NCBI GenBank assembly: GCA_034670405.1
Contig: JAXDDX010000012.1
Span: forward strand, 6,854,001 to 6,918,000
DNA length: 64,000 bases
Origin: Hoplostethus atlanticus
Taxonomy: Eukaryota; Chordata; Actinopteri; Trachichthyiformes; Trachichthyidae
Reading direction: 5' to 3'
The translations under genes were made by a program, and so were the position numbers. The notes under the pieces were generated by a model. It worked only from the letters and a program-made list of their open reading frames with translations. It was not told the origin of the DNA and made no database searches. How positions within the stretch are numbered: the first letter of the stretch is position 1; every line of letters starts with the position of its first letter. This document shows, piece after piece, positions 1 through 18,530 of this stretch.

Positions 1-529
1 ATTCTCTCAAAAGATAGCATTGTTATAACAAGATAGAACCATTTCCATTTTGGGGATATTCACATGCAGTATGTTCTTGAATTTGACTTGGTTCCAAAAA
101 ATAAGCTTTTTGGAACCAAAAGAATTCAGAGCACAGATCTGTTCTACTCTACAAACAACATAAAAAGTGCTTCACATGGCAGGGTCAGCTACAGGTCAGC
201 ACCCTTGAAGCTGCTAGGGATTAGTCAGTTAGATCAGTGTGTTGCTCAAGGACACTTGAGCAGGGCAGATGCTTGACCCTCACAAATGCTTGAATCCTGG
301 CCCTCCAGTTGAAGGACGGTCTGTCTACTCACTATGCCACCCTTCTGCTCCTTTTAGTTGTCACATACAGTCAGGCCTTGTACAAAAAGTTCAGACAATA
401 GAGTTCCAAAAAAAGCATAAATCACTAACCCATAAATAAAGCCATTAGTAGGGTGGCACTGTGGGGGGCACTATTATGCAATCACAGATTGTATAATGTA
501 TGTGTATGCAATGTATATCGCATACACAC
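1..529. other. Presumed mcmdc2 intron or downstream sequence with a SINE-like copy
   Basis: I see no convincing exon here. Because mcmdc2 runs off the left edge on the minus strand, this is most likely one of its introns. Bases 185-350 read on the minus strand look like an old tRNA-derived fish SINE: a head ending in a B-box-like TTGAATCC region and a downstream segment with the 'CTTGAGCA' and 'ACCCTTGAAGCTGCT' pieces typical of these repeats. Confidence 0.4.
185..350 (-). mobile_element. Degenerate tRNA-derived SINE-like copy
   Basis: On the minus strand the segment has a tRNA-like head (around 290-345) followed by a body containing a 'CAAGTGTCCTTGAGCAAC' type stretch that recurs in fish SINEs. 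A related plus-strand copy with a similar 'TCCTTGAGCAAGACACTGAA' stretch lies at 32840-33017. Family assignment is from memory and the ends are approximate. Confidence 0.4.
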
Positions 530-1267
530 TGGCCCTGTTTAGACTAGGCATTAAGATCCAATTTGGGATATCCGATATCAAGTTAACACCTCTAAGTACT
601 AGTGTAAACGCACCCAAATCGCATTTAAGATCGCGTCGCTCAGACCACATTTGGAGGTGGTCTAGAACCGATATGACCACATCCTCTTAGCGGTGTGCAC
701 GCGATGCGTGCTGGGTCACATTGAAGGACCGCCTACTCAACTGACGTCCTCTGTTTAAGCGGCAGCGCTGTCAAAATTGGCCAAAATTACGATTATCGAT
801 TATTCCTTTTAAAAAAAAAACACAGCGCATTACGTCCATAAGAGGGCAAACCAATACAACGAGAGACATGACTACTGGTATAGGTATATTTATTTCAACA
901 TGTCTTTTAAAAGATCGACATACATACACATTACAAAATAAACTAATAAAATAATGTCCTATACCGTAAAACGTCATTTAAAGACCGTAGACCTCGCGCT
1001 CTCGCTCTCTCTCTCTCTCTGCGCCATGGTTGGTGCGAGAGTGAGAGAATGCGCTGTCTCTCATAGCGAGATCAAATGAATGATTGGTAATTGATCTGTT
1101 ATCAGGCTAACTGGTATGATGATGTACGTGTTTATTTGCATTTAGAGCGGGGAAGTGAGATCACAGACGCATTCTAATGCCAGGTGTAAATGGACGTACT
1201 TAGAGGTGTGAACTTGAGATCTGATCACCCAAATCGGATGTTAATGCCAGGTCTAAACAGGGCCACT
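530..1267. mobile_element. Non-autonomous DNA transposon with long terminal inverted repeats
   Basis: Both ends carry the same roughly 70 bp sequence in inverted orientation: the left end starts GGCCCTGTTTAGAC at 531 and the right end finishes GTCTAAACAGGGCC at 1264. The similarity continues inward through 'CACCTCTAAGTAC' (left) and its complement (right). The trinucleotide ACT flanks both ends and may be the target duplication. There is no transposase-like reading frame inside; the interior holds AT-rich sequence and a CT-rich run near 1000-1020. It sits about 40 bp from the last mcmdc2 exon visible here, on the intron side. The superfamily is not resolved; a 3 bp duplication would fit PIF/Harbinger or CACTA-like elements. 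Confidence 0.75.
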
Positions 1268-1302
1268 TTAAACAAGTCAGGATTTGCCTGATGTGGACCT
1301 AC

Positions 1303-2873
1303 CTCTGAGAAACAGGGTGACTGATTGGTACCTGAGTGAGCTTTGTGGATGGGCACTCAGAGTATCCAATGCTTTGACATGGATCAGCTCCACCAGCTGT
1401 TTGTCTGTCTCCACAAACACACATGTACACATGTATGCACATAAGAAACCACAGAGACACACTCTTCTATAAACCTTCTCTATCTACAAACCAATTCAGA
1501 TCCCAGTCACTAAGAGGCATCACTCTCACCTCCCAGCACTCTGAACTTGATGTCCTCTTTGAGGGGAGAACAGCAGATCAGGCAGCTGAAGTCATTTCTC
1601 ACAGTAGCTGACTCAGTGGCTCCGGGGGCATGGACACGGATGTGGCAGAATCCTACAGGCAGCATCAGGGAAATGTAATTAGCAATGAATGTGAAGCTGA
1701 TTTTGAATCCATAAATACTACTTGTGGTTACTGCTTGAAAAACATAGAATAATAATTTCAAAGTACAAACTCGATAATACATTAACTCTGGTCTATCTGT
1801 AAAGTTACTACTGGTAAAACCCATTAAAAAAGGAAATGACAGCCCAGAGGAGAATGAGTCTCGTGCCTGGGCAACAGTACCTGTGGAGCAGGGGCAGTCA
1901 TCCTCAGTGCAGAGGAACCTGGCCCCCTGCGTGTACTTTGTGACCCTCGTCATGGCAATGACCAGACCCTCCATGGCAACAGGTCTCATGGGGCCATACC
2001 CACGAGGGACAGCATAAAGACCCAAGGTGTACTCAGGGAATGGAGGTAGGTGTGTCAACTTCAGAATTACATTGACCTCAGAATGAACAGGCAGATGACA
2101 AACTGTGTAAGGACTGAGTTGATAATCCAAGTACCCTTCCTTAAAATTAAGCTGGGACATCAGGTACAGGCATCCTACAAAAGTTCATAGTTATGCATCA
2201 CAGTAAATCACTAAGCCCTTGCCTCTATCAGAAACCTTAATGTTGTCAATGACCAGGGGGCAATGCACATAAGCTATCCATACCTGACTCTCTGTGTGTA
2301 TTTTTTCGATGAGGGAAAGTGTCTTTATTGACAGGAAGCAAACCTGAAAGAGGATATGGTAAAATGAAAAATGTCACACTTCAGTTTAACTCCATGATAT
2401 GGGAAGCTGAAGGTAACCACATACTTTTGACTTACAGACTGAAACAGGGCTGTTGCTTTCAGTGGATCATGTAGGACACAGTCACCCAGTATCGGATCCA
2501 ACTCTATCACATCAGAAGGATTCACACTGATACAAAACCTGTAGACTGCCTCACTGTGTTGGGGGTCTGCAGTGAGGGAAAGGGGCAGTGAAGCTCACGG
2601 CCACAGCACAGATGTGAATTAATTACGATAGCCAACTCAAAACCCGAAATCTAGCTCGGTAAAATAGTTACTGTAAATGAATGTGGCAGGCAGCTAACGT
2701 TGGTCTAGTCGGTTGTCACGGCAACTTCCTCTAGCTAATTAGTTTCAGCTGTTCATCTTCCTCAGTTTACCGTTGAACGGCTTGCAGTCTTCAGCAAGTT
2801 TCAGAAGGCCACCACTTCTATCTAAATAAAACAGGACGGATTCCTTTAACGATAAAAGAGCGTCCATTTTCAT
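1303..2873 (-). CDS. mcmdc2: Minichromosome maintenance domain-containing protein 2, N-terminal part (6 coding exons)
   Basis: MCMDC2 is an atypical MCM-family protein needed for meiotic double-strand-break repair and homologue pairing. Coding exons on the minus strand, in order: 2873-2771, 2566-2436, 2343-2284, 2076-1881, 1652-1530, 1404-1303; all phases agree (715 nt, about 238 residues). The start ATG at 2873 gives MKMDALLSLKESVLFYLDRS, matching the human N-terminus 'ALIYLDRSGGL'. Later matches to the remembered human protein include NPSDVIELDPILGD, KLTHLPPFPEY, TKYTQGARFLC, HAPGATESATVRNDF and DKQLVELIHVKAL. Cysteines in FLCTEDDCPC and CLICCSPL look like the zinc-ribbon ligands of the MCM N-terminal domain. 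The ATPase-like half lies beyond the left edge. A transposon-like element sits just after the last visible exon. Splice sites were chosen by GT/AG consensus and frame. Identity is strong; exact boundaries are good but unverified. Confidence 0.9.
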
Positions 2874-2998
2874 TTACTTGACAGAAAGTAAAGAACACGG
2901 TCAATATATGTGGCTATCCACTTTGCTATAAGCTAAGAAATGTTCGACAAATTATCTGTACACGTAGCACGCTAGCGCCAAACAGTTACCATGGTGAC
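2712..2998. promoter_or_regulatory. Two RFX X-box matches at the mcmdc2 start
   Basis: GTTGTCACGGCAAC at 2712-2725 (intron 1) and GTTACCATGGTGAC at 2985-2998 (about 110 bp upstream of the ATG) both fit the RFX consensus RYYNYY-N(1-3)-RRNRAC at every position, each with a 2 bp spacer. RFX2 is known to drive spermatogenic genes. That these sites regulate mcmdc2 is inference. Confidence 0.5.
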
Positions 2999-3966
2999 CA
3001 CTCTAAGAACACCAGGGCGGATGTTATTTTATCTCGTTAAAAGATGATTCAAACTTATTTATTACCTAACAAATGTATATTTCAAGCATTTCATACAACC
3101 CCCCATACACACACACGGACAGCTCAAAGTGCTTGTTCTATTTTTATTTATTTATTTATTAATTATTGTGCAGGAGGATAGGATAATTCATTGCCTGGCG
3201 AACCAAAGCATTATACATTTCTAAATGCTTATTTCTGTCATGAATAAATGTGTTAATTAAGGCGAAGAACAGCAACAAATAAACACAAACCAATAAAATA
3301 ACAATGACTGAGTATTTGCAAAGACATGTCACTGAAAAAGCAGAAAAACATATCTACATTTTTTTTTTTTTTACATAGAATGCATTGAAATGACCTGTCA
3401 ACCAAATTGCTCTTTTCAGTGATCTCTCAAGTATTCCCAATTTCCAGCTGAAAGCTAAATTTACCCTAAATGCATATTATAGTGCTTTACAGTAAATACA
3501 ATGAGAAGACATTAACAGAGAAAAACAAAAACATTTCCACCTGACTCAACAGGTATGTCTGGTGACAACATTTCATGTCCTGTGAACTGTTGAAGTAACA
3601 ACTGCAATGTGGAGGATGAACTCCACATCGGTAAGTGATAAATTTAGTTATTTTTAGCAAGATTTAAAGGTTTGTTTTAGGAACCTCTTTAACTGGATCA
3701 TCACAAACCAGAAACTAATACATTAATAAAGAAACGTTGTCCATATTTCTTAAAAATATAATCTGTTATATATAAATACAAATTGGATAAAATAAAGACT
3801 TTTTGACAGACAATTTGTTGCGCCCCAAACTTGCTTTTAAGTGCTGTCTTTTCTCAAATGCTTGCTTTGGCTTCTCAAAATGGGTTCATCCATGGTATGA
3901 ATTCTTCCCTTTATACAAAAGAAGTTAAGACAGATTAAGGCAATTCAAGAACTCAATGGGAAAGTT
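2874..3966. other. mcmdc2-sgk3 intergenic region including sgk3 3' UTR
   Basis: This gap holds the mcmdc2 upstream region (2874 to about 3060) and, on the minus strand, the sgk3 3' untranslated region. The only good cluster of minus-strand AATAAA signals is the TTTATT array at about 3143-3160, which would give an sgk3 3' UTR of roughly 0.8 kb and leave under 300 bp to the mcmdc2 start codon. No other gene was recognised. Poly-T at 3359-3372 is a simple repeat. Confidence 0.5.
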
Positions 3967-10833
<6,867 letters not shown>

Positions 10834-12633
10834 CCTGGGGGCTGTCAGAATTCAAAGGCGAAAGGTCGTAGAGTAATGGTCAGAGGTCCAGTTCTTTAGG
10901 GGTCCTCCAGGATTCACGTGTACAACTAGCCCATCCCCATCCTGGGTCACTGCCACAGAGGAGAAATGTACAAAATTAGAATTCCAAAAGAGAATATACC
11001 ATTCTCTTATCCAGGAAGTTAAAAGTGTCTGTGCCTGTCTGCTCATTGCACAACATTTCATTCCACAGCATCCTGTGGAATTAAGTTTTTGTTGCCCACT
11101 GCCGGTATGATGCAGGTTTCTCCCTGACCACAGCTACATAAAAACTGTCTGTTAAACCTGCAATTGTTTTTAAAATGATTTAAACATTTTATTAATTGAT
11201 TTTGATTCATTATTTGTGTGTAAATAAATTATTGATTTTACGGCAGTAACGTATTCCAGAGTTTCCCCTACCATTGATCAGTGGGGTGGGTCTCCCTGCC
11301 TTAAAGAGCTGTAAACTCACGTAAAAATGTCCTTATTATGGGTTTCAATGAATTTAGTCCTTTTGGCATGAAAATTGTAAAATTTAAAGATATTGGACAT
11401 CAGCACAAAATCTCAGCTGTCGGCAACTTCAATACAAAAGTATCACTATTGGTATCAGCCTTCGGAAAACGATATTGGTCGAACCCTAGTTTTGAGGTCC
11501 CTGTGCTTTCTGAAGTGGTGAAGATTGTGGCATGACTGCACAGGCAACCACAGTAGGGTCAGTGAGCTGCAACATCAACACCCACACAGCAGCCAGGCTT
11601 CCTCCCCCTGGGCAGCCAGAGCTAGGCTAGTGAACTCACTCCTACTTCCTCTGACCCAGAATACCCATCCATCCTCTCATCTCATCTCTCCCTACTACCT
11701 CTGTCTTCTGTGCATTGATTTGCTGCAGGGAAACTTTCGGAATTGCAAAATATACTGTAATCCTGATTGTCAACACAGCACATGTAGATTCATTTTTCTC
11801 TACACATTATCTCTCTTTTTCTGTTAATGGTGCTATCCATCCCTCCTCCTATAAGGATACGAGTCCAGATATGTGCAGCCTCCTCCACAAGCATTCATCT
11901 CACACATGTGAGCGCACATACAAACGCATGCGCACGCATGCACGCTGGGTCTGTGACATTTTCCCTTGTCCCTGTCAGTGGAAAGATATTTTTAGATAAC
12001 CTTCCAGGGGTCTTTGAAGTTACACAATAGGTGTAGAGAAGACTCGATGACGTCGTACTAAGGGGGGAAGCTCAATTCTGGTGTAATTCACTCCTTCCAT
12101 AACAACTGCTGTAACAATAGGTCCTAACCTCAGTTCACCGAAGGAGAGAGAAGGGGAGCTCATTAGTATTACAAGGGTCTAATAAGTGCATTATATCCAA
12201 CAGTAAAACCATTCCATGGAGTTTAAATAGTATTGAAACTATGTGATCTAGACCAAATCACACAGAGGCATATTTATTTTTCTTTCACATCAATCCATGG
12301 GTTATGTCATGTCTATGTTCCTTATACAACAAAGCTCTTGTTGTTCTGACTTTGTCCATTGTTTGATGGTAGTGAGGTCAGCTTGGTTTGTTCAGTATTC
12401 TTTTCTTTCAGACCACAACCCTATTATCCTCAGTCCTGTTGTGAGATAACAGGACTGAGCAACTCTGCTCTTGGACAACTTTTCTCATTTGAGTATTGAT
12501 CCTGAACGCATCCTGACAGGGGTGATCTCATTCTGCTCACGTTGGGGTGAGGAAACAGCAAGAGAGCTTCCCTCTTTAAAATGCATGTGTGCAATCAGAG
12601 GGACCTTCAATGCCCTCTTCATCACTAGCCTCT

Positions 12634-12634
12634 C

Positions 12635-12697
<63 letters not shown>

Positions 12698-12740
12698 CTT
12701 TCATACTTTCTCTTTCATACTTTCTCTTTCATTTTCTCTC
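12634..12740. repeat. (CTTT)n microsatellite
   Basis: A run of about 16 CTTT units (12634-12698) grades into three copies of a 'CTCTTTCATACTTT' unit up to about 12735. It lies in the long 5' intron of sgk3. Confidence 0.9.
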
Positions 12741-13010
12741 TCACTCATCATGACAAACCACATTCAAACAGACCAATATAATGAAAGTCTCTTTCTTTCT
12801 TTATCTCTCCCACGTGCATACGCACACACCAAAAACTATTGGACTTCAACTAAAATGGGTATCTTATAAAAACCATCAAGGTAGGAAATCATTAACAACC
12901 ACATGATGGTAAAGATTATTTTGTATTCTGAAAACCTGACTATTAAAATAATGAAAATGGCTGGTGAATTTTGATGCTTACCCACATAGGCAAAAATGTA
13001 CACTCACTGG

Positions 13011-13337
13011 ACACTTTATTAGGTACTCCTGCTCGTTAACGCAAATAACCTCCAAAGAGAAACTCAATATATACAGCATGCAGACATGGTTAAGTGGTTT
13101 AGTTTTTTGTTTGACTAAACGACCGTGGTTCCAGCATCTCAGAAACAGCTGCCCTCCTGGGATTTTCACGCACTACAGTCTCTAGAGTTCACAGAGAACT
13201 GTGCAATAAACAAAAAACATCCAGTGAGCGGCAGTTCTGTGGCCAAAAACACCTTACTGAGAGAGGTCAGAGGAGAATGGAGAAGCTTGTTGAAGCTAAC
13301 AGAGAGGCCACAAATGCTCAAATAACAGCTCTTTACA
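13011..13337 (+). mobile_element. Truncated Tc1-like DNA transposon (5' end and transposase N-terminus)
   Basis: The element begins CACTCACTGGACACTTTATT right after a TA dinucleotide, the terminal repeat of a Tc1-like family common in fish. From about 13139 the plus strand is open for over 60 codons and reads SETAALLGFSRTTVSRVHRE, then KTSSERQFCG and TERGQRRMEKLVEANREATN. This is the helix-turn-helix DNA-binding part of a Tc1 transposase. The catalytic DDE domain and the right end are missing, so the copy is truncated at about 13337. It sits in the sgk3 5' intron. Confidence 0.8.
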
Positions 13338-14959
13338 AGCTCTTTGGCCGGTTAGTGCACTTCCCTGTGCTGCCTACCATCTGTGCCTGTTTCTCATGGT
13401 TAAATGACTCTGGAAGTCCCTGGGTAGGACTCGCTTTTTAACATTCCAGAAATACTTTGTTCAAAGGGGAAATAAACTAGCCATCTAGTACAACCTACAT
13501 TTTCGGCTGACACTGCTACTCCTTCATTTGGAATGCTGTTGTAAACCACACCCACTAACTGACATTGTGAAGTTTGGTGTAAGGTTAGGCATAAGCAAGG
13601 CATAATGAGTATGAAAGCAAAAAGGTTCATGTTAAACACATACCCTAGCCACAGTTTAAGCCCAGCCTTCATTCACGCTACAACTTGAATTAACTTGTGC
13701 TGACAGGCACAAATATGCTGGGCTACTACCCAGGATCAAAAATAGCATTCTTCCTGCTTAGTTCAAACACACATCCTTGCCTATGGACATCCTCTGAGGA
13801 TGTTGACAATCATTTTTCAATGTGTGTGTCCATGTGTGTCTTTGTGTATGTGTGGCGTACATGAGAGAAGCAATATGATGAGAAAAGAAAGCCAAAGTCA
13901 CGCCAGAATGATAAACAAGATGTGAAAACTCAATCAGGCATGCAGCCATTGACAAGCACAAAGGAACACAACCATACGAGCATAAACTGTTAGGAGGTAG
14001 TGCGAACACCAGCCTGTTTTGAACTCACTCAGTGCATAAACAGGGAGATTATATCTACTGCAGAGACCTATACTGTCAATGATAACCTTTGTTATAGTCT
14101 GTTAATTATACATAACATTACATTTACCAAAATATGATTAAATGTATTAAACATAGCAATTTGTGTTTCATTTTGTAAAAACCTGTGAAAATTTGACACC
14201 TGGACAATTTACATTGAGTCAAACAATATTTGGTGTGTATACAATAGGATAGGTCAATGTAAACATTACATTCCCAAATGTCTCCTTTAAATGTGTCTGA
14301 GACAGCTTTAATTCTGATAAAGGAAGTGAAACTGGAAAAGTGTGAGGGGCCTGAACTCAGTCATCCCTAATGCGTACGACCTAAGCATCTGGAAAAATGC
14401 CTAAGCAAACTGCCCAGACAAGTCACAGACATCCACAGTCTGCAAACTGTGGCTCAGTCTACCTTTCAGACATAGACCTAGATCAACTCATAGTCTGATT
14501 AGAGACAATGGCCAACTGATTCACCAGCTGTAAAAAATACAATTATAATCTGAGATGCCCTAGTTGTGCATACCTTACCAACTTCTCTGCACATTAGGCC
14601 TATGTGTAACATTTGTCCTTATGTTGGATGGTGTGCTTGAATAACTTCCAGCTATCACACATGTAGGGCTCTCAATGTGTGGGCTAGGTAAAGCAACAAA
14701 AGACCACAATGCCATTTTTGTAATCTTAACACATCACGTCTTGTTACATGACAAAGTTCTTTAAAACCACCTGTTACATCGAGCATCCAGCTGTGTGACC
14801 CCCTCAGCTCGGGAAGGAAGAAAAGAAAAGTAATCCGATTTCCAGTTTACTACAACTGGGTTATTGTGATGGAGAGATTTGAACCCACCTCTTCAAAAAA
14901 TACCGCCCTGACCCTTCCTCTTAGCACTTGCCTATTTGTTTTATTTGTTTAAAACAAAA

Positions 14960-15178
14960 ACAAAAAAGAGTGGATAGATAGCTAGACAGCTTATTGCACT
15001 TTTACTATTGCACTTTTACTTTAGCACTGGTTATGCTCTTAGATGCTTGTTTGGGGAGGAGATGCACTTACGATTTCTAGTGACTAGTAGTTCTCTTGCC
15101 TACCTACGTTGAATGCACTTATTGTAAGCCGCTTTGGATAAAAGCGTCTGCTAAATGACTGTAATGTAATGTAATGAA
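14960..15178 (+). mobile_element. 3' end of a common fish retroposon with (TGTAA)n tail
   Basis: The segment GTAAGCCGCTTTGGATAAAA then GCGTCTGCTAAATGACTG followed by a TAATG repeat tail (15161-15176) is a 3' terminus found many times in fish genomes. The upstream part (TTGCACTTTTA repeats, 'GTGACTAGTAGTTCTCT') belongs to the same repeat. A shortened relative of the tail closes the SINE at 32840-33017. I do not assign a LINE or SINE family with confidence. Confidence 0.55.
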
Positions 15179-15648
15179 GGGAGCTTATGGGGAATAGGAT
15201 CCCTCTTGTCACCACTAATTATTATTTATCCAAGGTATTGTTAACTAGACTGCATGTGATAGTATTAGAGGGAAAACAAATATTCACCCACACATCATCC
15301 ACCTTAGAAGTGCTTGTTGAATTTAAACCAATCACCCACTAGCTATGGCACGCAGCTGGGTCAACACAGGCTAAATGACATGGATTCATTTTGACAACTT
15401 TTGAGGTCTAACAGAACATTTACATAGACAGAGCATAATTATTTCGAGGTGGATGTAATTTCCTAAGAAACAGGTCTGAGGACCTGTTTTTTGCTGGTTT
15501 TGCAGAACCAGTCGGTAGGCCAGAGGTGATAACTCTAGACTATGCTGTGTACTTACATCGCTACAAATTTGAAATCTCAACAAAGATCGCGTGTGTTATA
15601 GGAAAAAGCTGAGGAAAGGAACAAAATGACTAAGAGGAGGAGTTGCAC

Positions 15649-15691
15649 ACACACACACACACACAAACACACAAACACACACACACACAAA
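15649..15691. repeat. (CA)n microsatellite
   Basis: Short CA repeat with two CAAA interruptions in the sgk3 5' intron. Confidence 0.85.
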
Positions 15692-16032
15692 ATGACAGGT
15701 TTGACAAACTCTAACAAGTTGTTGTCGCGTGTGATCTAAAATATAAACCACCAAGCAAAGGTTCTTTGCATATAGTCTCAGCCTCCTGTATGTGCGAAAC
15801 AGAAATAACGTTATAGCTAATATTGTTTATGTTATGTTGTTTCGATTGAACTTCTGGATTCTTGTCTTCAAACCGAAAAAAGTTATGTAATGTCACCATT
15901 ATATATCGCCCTAGTATTGTCTACATCTAACGTATGATATATTGATGAAACCGTTGCTGGGGTAGTTAACGTTAGTACCCTACAGCTAGCTACGTTAGCA
16001 AGAGAGAACAAATAACGTTAACATCACGTACC

Positions 16033-16340
16033 TTACACTATTTTGATGCGGTTTCCATCTATCTGTCTTCTCGGTCCCAGGGAGATATATCGGTCTAAAG
16101 CAATCGAGTTGTCATTAAACACAACAAAATCCAGTTGTAGTTTGGACAAAAGTCCTCAACTCCTCAAAAAGCACACACTGTACTTTCTCACCACCCATAG
16201 GCTTCTGTCAACTGGCTGAAAAGCAGGAAACATCAACTCGTTTGTCCTGGCCGCAGAAAGTTCCAATGAAATTCGTCACGGGACCACACTTCTACAACCA
16301 ATGTCAAGCCAGACAAAAAACAATAGTACTTCCGGTATTA
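16033..16340 (-). promoter_or_regulatory. sgk3: Probable sgk3 promoter and noncoding first exon
   Basis: On the minus strand a good donor (GTAAG then GTACGTG) ends a candidate noncoding exon at 16032-16033. CG-containing sequence, CCAAT motifs (around 16260 and 16300, plus strand) and an ETS-type ACTTCCGG at about 16329 lie upstream. GTTAGC/AACGTTA motifs cluster at 15965-16022. The assignment is inferred from position and composition only. Confidence 0.45.
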
Positions 16341-18530
16341 CATTTCCAAAATAAAACCCGCGTTGATGAACGTCAACAAGTACACATGTGAAAATAAAGT
16401 ACATATTAAAGGATACATCGCCACTAGAATAAACTATAATTCAACTATTCAACTATAAATATAATATAATTGTTTTTCCAAAAATGTCATTTTCATAGTA
16501 TAACATATCGATTTCTGTTTCCCAGATTGACAACTTTTACGCTTTCATTTTGGAGGCAAAAAGCACTTATTTCCGGTGTCTGCTATCTCGCTGACTGGAC
16601 GCAGCTACTTTTACGTGGATGATGGAGACATGAAGAAGCAAGAAACGATCAAACAGTGCCACCTACACGTGGAAAGGCAGCATACTTTCAGAGAAAAAAG
16701 AAAAAACGCCCAATATTGATCATTAAGACGTCTGCAGGTCTATTCATTGTAACAGTTCTGGAATAACAAATACACTACAAGCACATGCAGTTTATAAATA
16801 TATAGTCTTTTCTCCAGCATTATTCGTTATCAAATTCATACCTATAGCTGGTACATAAACTAACAGACGAACTGTTACCAGTGATGAGCTGATAAATAAA
16901 TATGAGAACTGTGATCTATAGAATTGGGTGGGGAAAACGATGTAAACAAAACCATAGTAAATAGTACCAAATAGTAGTAATTAATGGTGCCTTGACCTCA
17001 TCTGCATGAAACTTGTATCAGACTGGTTACTTATTTTAATGTATTCCATGAATTTAAAAGATGGGTAAAGTGAATTTAGAAGGGTTTACTCTGCACTGCA
17101 TCCCCAATGGGAAGCCCTTCGATTAGGAGGCCCCAATTTTACCGAGTTAATGAGTATTTCCAAGGGTCTTGAACGAGACAACATATTTGTCCACAAGGTG
17201 TCAGCAAAACGCCATTTAAAGCATCTGCTGAATTGTAGCGGCGCAAGAGTCGATTGACCTTAAGGAAATATTCCGTAATCGCTGCCACTTTCGGTTGCTA
17301 ATAATATTCTTTGGCATCATTCCTCACTTTTGGTATGAACTGATGAATCTAAAGTTGTCACCTCAATTATATGTGTTCGTGAATGATTACAATTATTACA
17401 CCGAGGCACGCATACTTACCTATTGCATAGTGCCACTTCAAAGAGACAACCTTATTTTATGAAGCAGCAGCATGGCTGCTTAATGCACAGATCACCAAAC
17501 CTTATAAGGTCAAGTACCCACTTTAAAAGCACACCGCATCAGTTACCCACATTTGGTAAGAATGTGTCCCAAGGACCACCGTCTGAAGAGTTTTGTTAGA
17601 TATGATTTAGAATTAAATTACCTCTCAACACTGTGGGCGAGGAGACAACAGTGGCGAGAGTACAAACTACGATCCTAATAGTCTTCAGTCCTAATTCTTA
17701 TATCTCTCATCACACTAACTTATAGTGAATGAAATGATAATGAAATTTAACTATGCTTCATTTTACTGGAAACCCCCTGGAACCCCCCCAAGGACCCCGG
17801 GGGGTTCCCGGACCTTCTTTGGAAACCACTGGCTTAATGAAAGAGCCATTCTACAGAGGTGACAGTACAGTAGTTTGATTTAACTCCAACGCAATAGGTG
17901 CCTTCAGCGGCAGCAGTGCCCGCCCCTCCTATTTCTAACCAATCATAGGCGAAGCCCCCATTTCTGACCAATCTACCCCTCATTTGTGACCAATCACACG
18001 CGAGTGCCAACCCTTCTTTTCTCACCCCCATTTCTGACGAATCAGAGGCGAGGCCGCCTGCGCAGATTCAAACACCCGTCTAGAAGGAGGCTGGGCGCGA
18101 GAATCGGCGGGATGGACAAAAATCATAACGTCAAATAGAAGTACAGACAAGAAGGATGCAAGCAGGCAGGGAAGTGTATAACAAGACTAATATGTTAGCT
18201 TCTTCAGCTCAACATTGGCAGATGACGCGATAATATACTTGTTTATAAAGACGTATAAGGACAGTATATAGTAACGCTTTGCTTTGGAAAAATGTTATCA
18301 ATGATGAGTAACGTATTTACAGGGAAAGCATAATGTTATGGACTGTACGTTAAGTTAGCTTGCTAGCTAGCTGACTAACGCTAGCTAGCTGCTGCTGTAT
18401 TTCAGAAAAAGCAATGACTGACATCAAATTCTATGGATAAACGTCGGGCAACTTCCGTTTATATGGGATTTTAGAGCGCTGTCAAATAGAGACTCGTCTT
18501 TGTAACGCTTTCATCAACCTACCGACTGCC
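16341..18530. other. sgk3-mybl1 intergenic region; VCPIP1 absent
   Basis: No coding exon was recognised. In mammals the large VCPIP1 gene lies in this gap; no part of it is seen. A possible hAT-type repeat end (minus strand CCAGTGGTTTCCAAAG at about 17818-17833, with CCCCGGGG-rich sequence beside it) lies at 17480-17835. A second TTTCCGGTG ETS-like site is at about 16570. The CCAAT/E2F/CHR cluster before mybl1 is listed separately. Confidence 0.5.
17935..18112. promoter_or_regulatory. mybl1: CCAAT array with E2F- and CHR-like motifs upstream of mybl1
   Basis: Three CCAAT boxes at 17939, 17968 and 17990 and a degenerate fourth (CGAAT, 18038) sit inside imperfect repeats of the form TTTCTGACCAATC followed by GAGGCGAAGCC-like sequence. 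Downstream are TTCAAA (18067; a TTTGAA CHR on the other strand), GGGCGCGAG (18093) and CGGCGGGAT (E2F-like, 18105). The mybl1 ATG is at 18531. Multiple CCAAT boxes plus E2F/CHR sites are a known layout of cell-cycle promoters; function here is inferred. Confidence 0.5.

Noticed and set aside
17834-18031. Minus-strand frame with repeated 'CDWSQM/YDWLEI' peptides
   Set aside because: The peptide repeat follows from the CCAAT-containing DNA repeat; no start context, homology or splice support.
16341-18530. Possible VCPIP1 remnant
   Set aside because: I looked for OTU-domain and C-terminal motifs on the plus strand and found none; only promoter-like and repeat sequence is visible.
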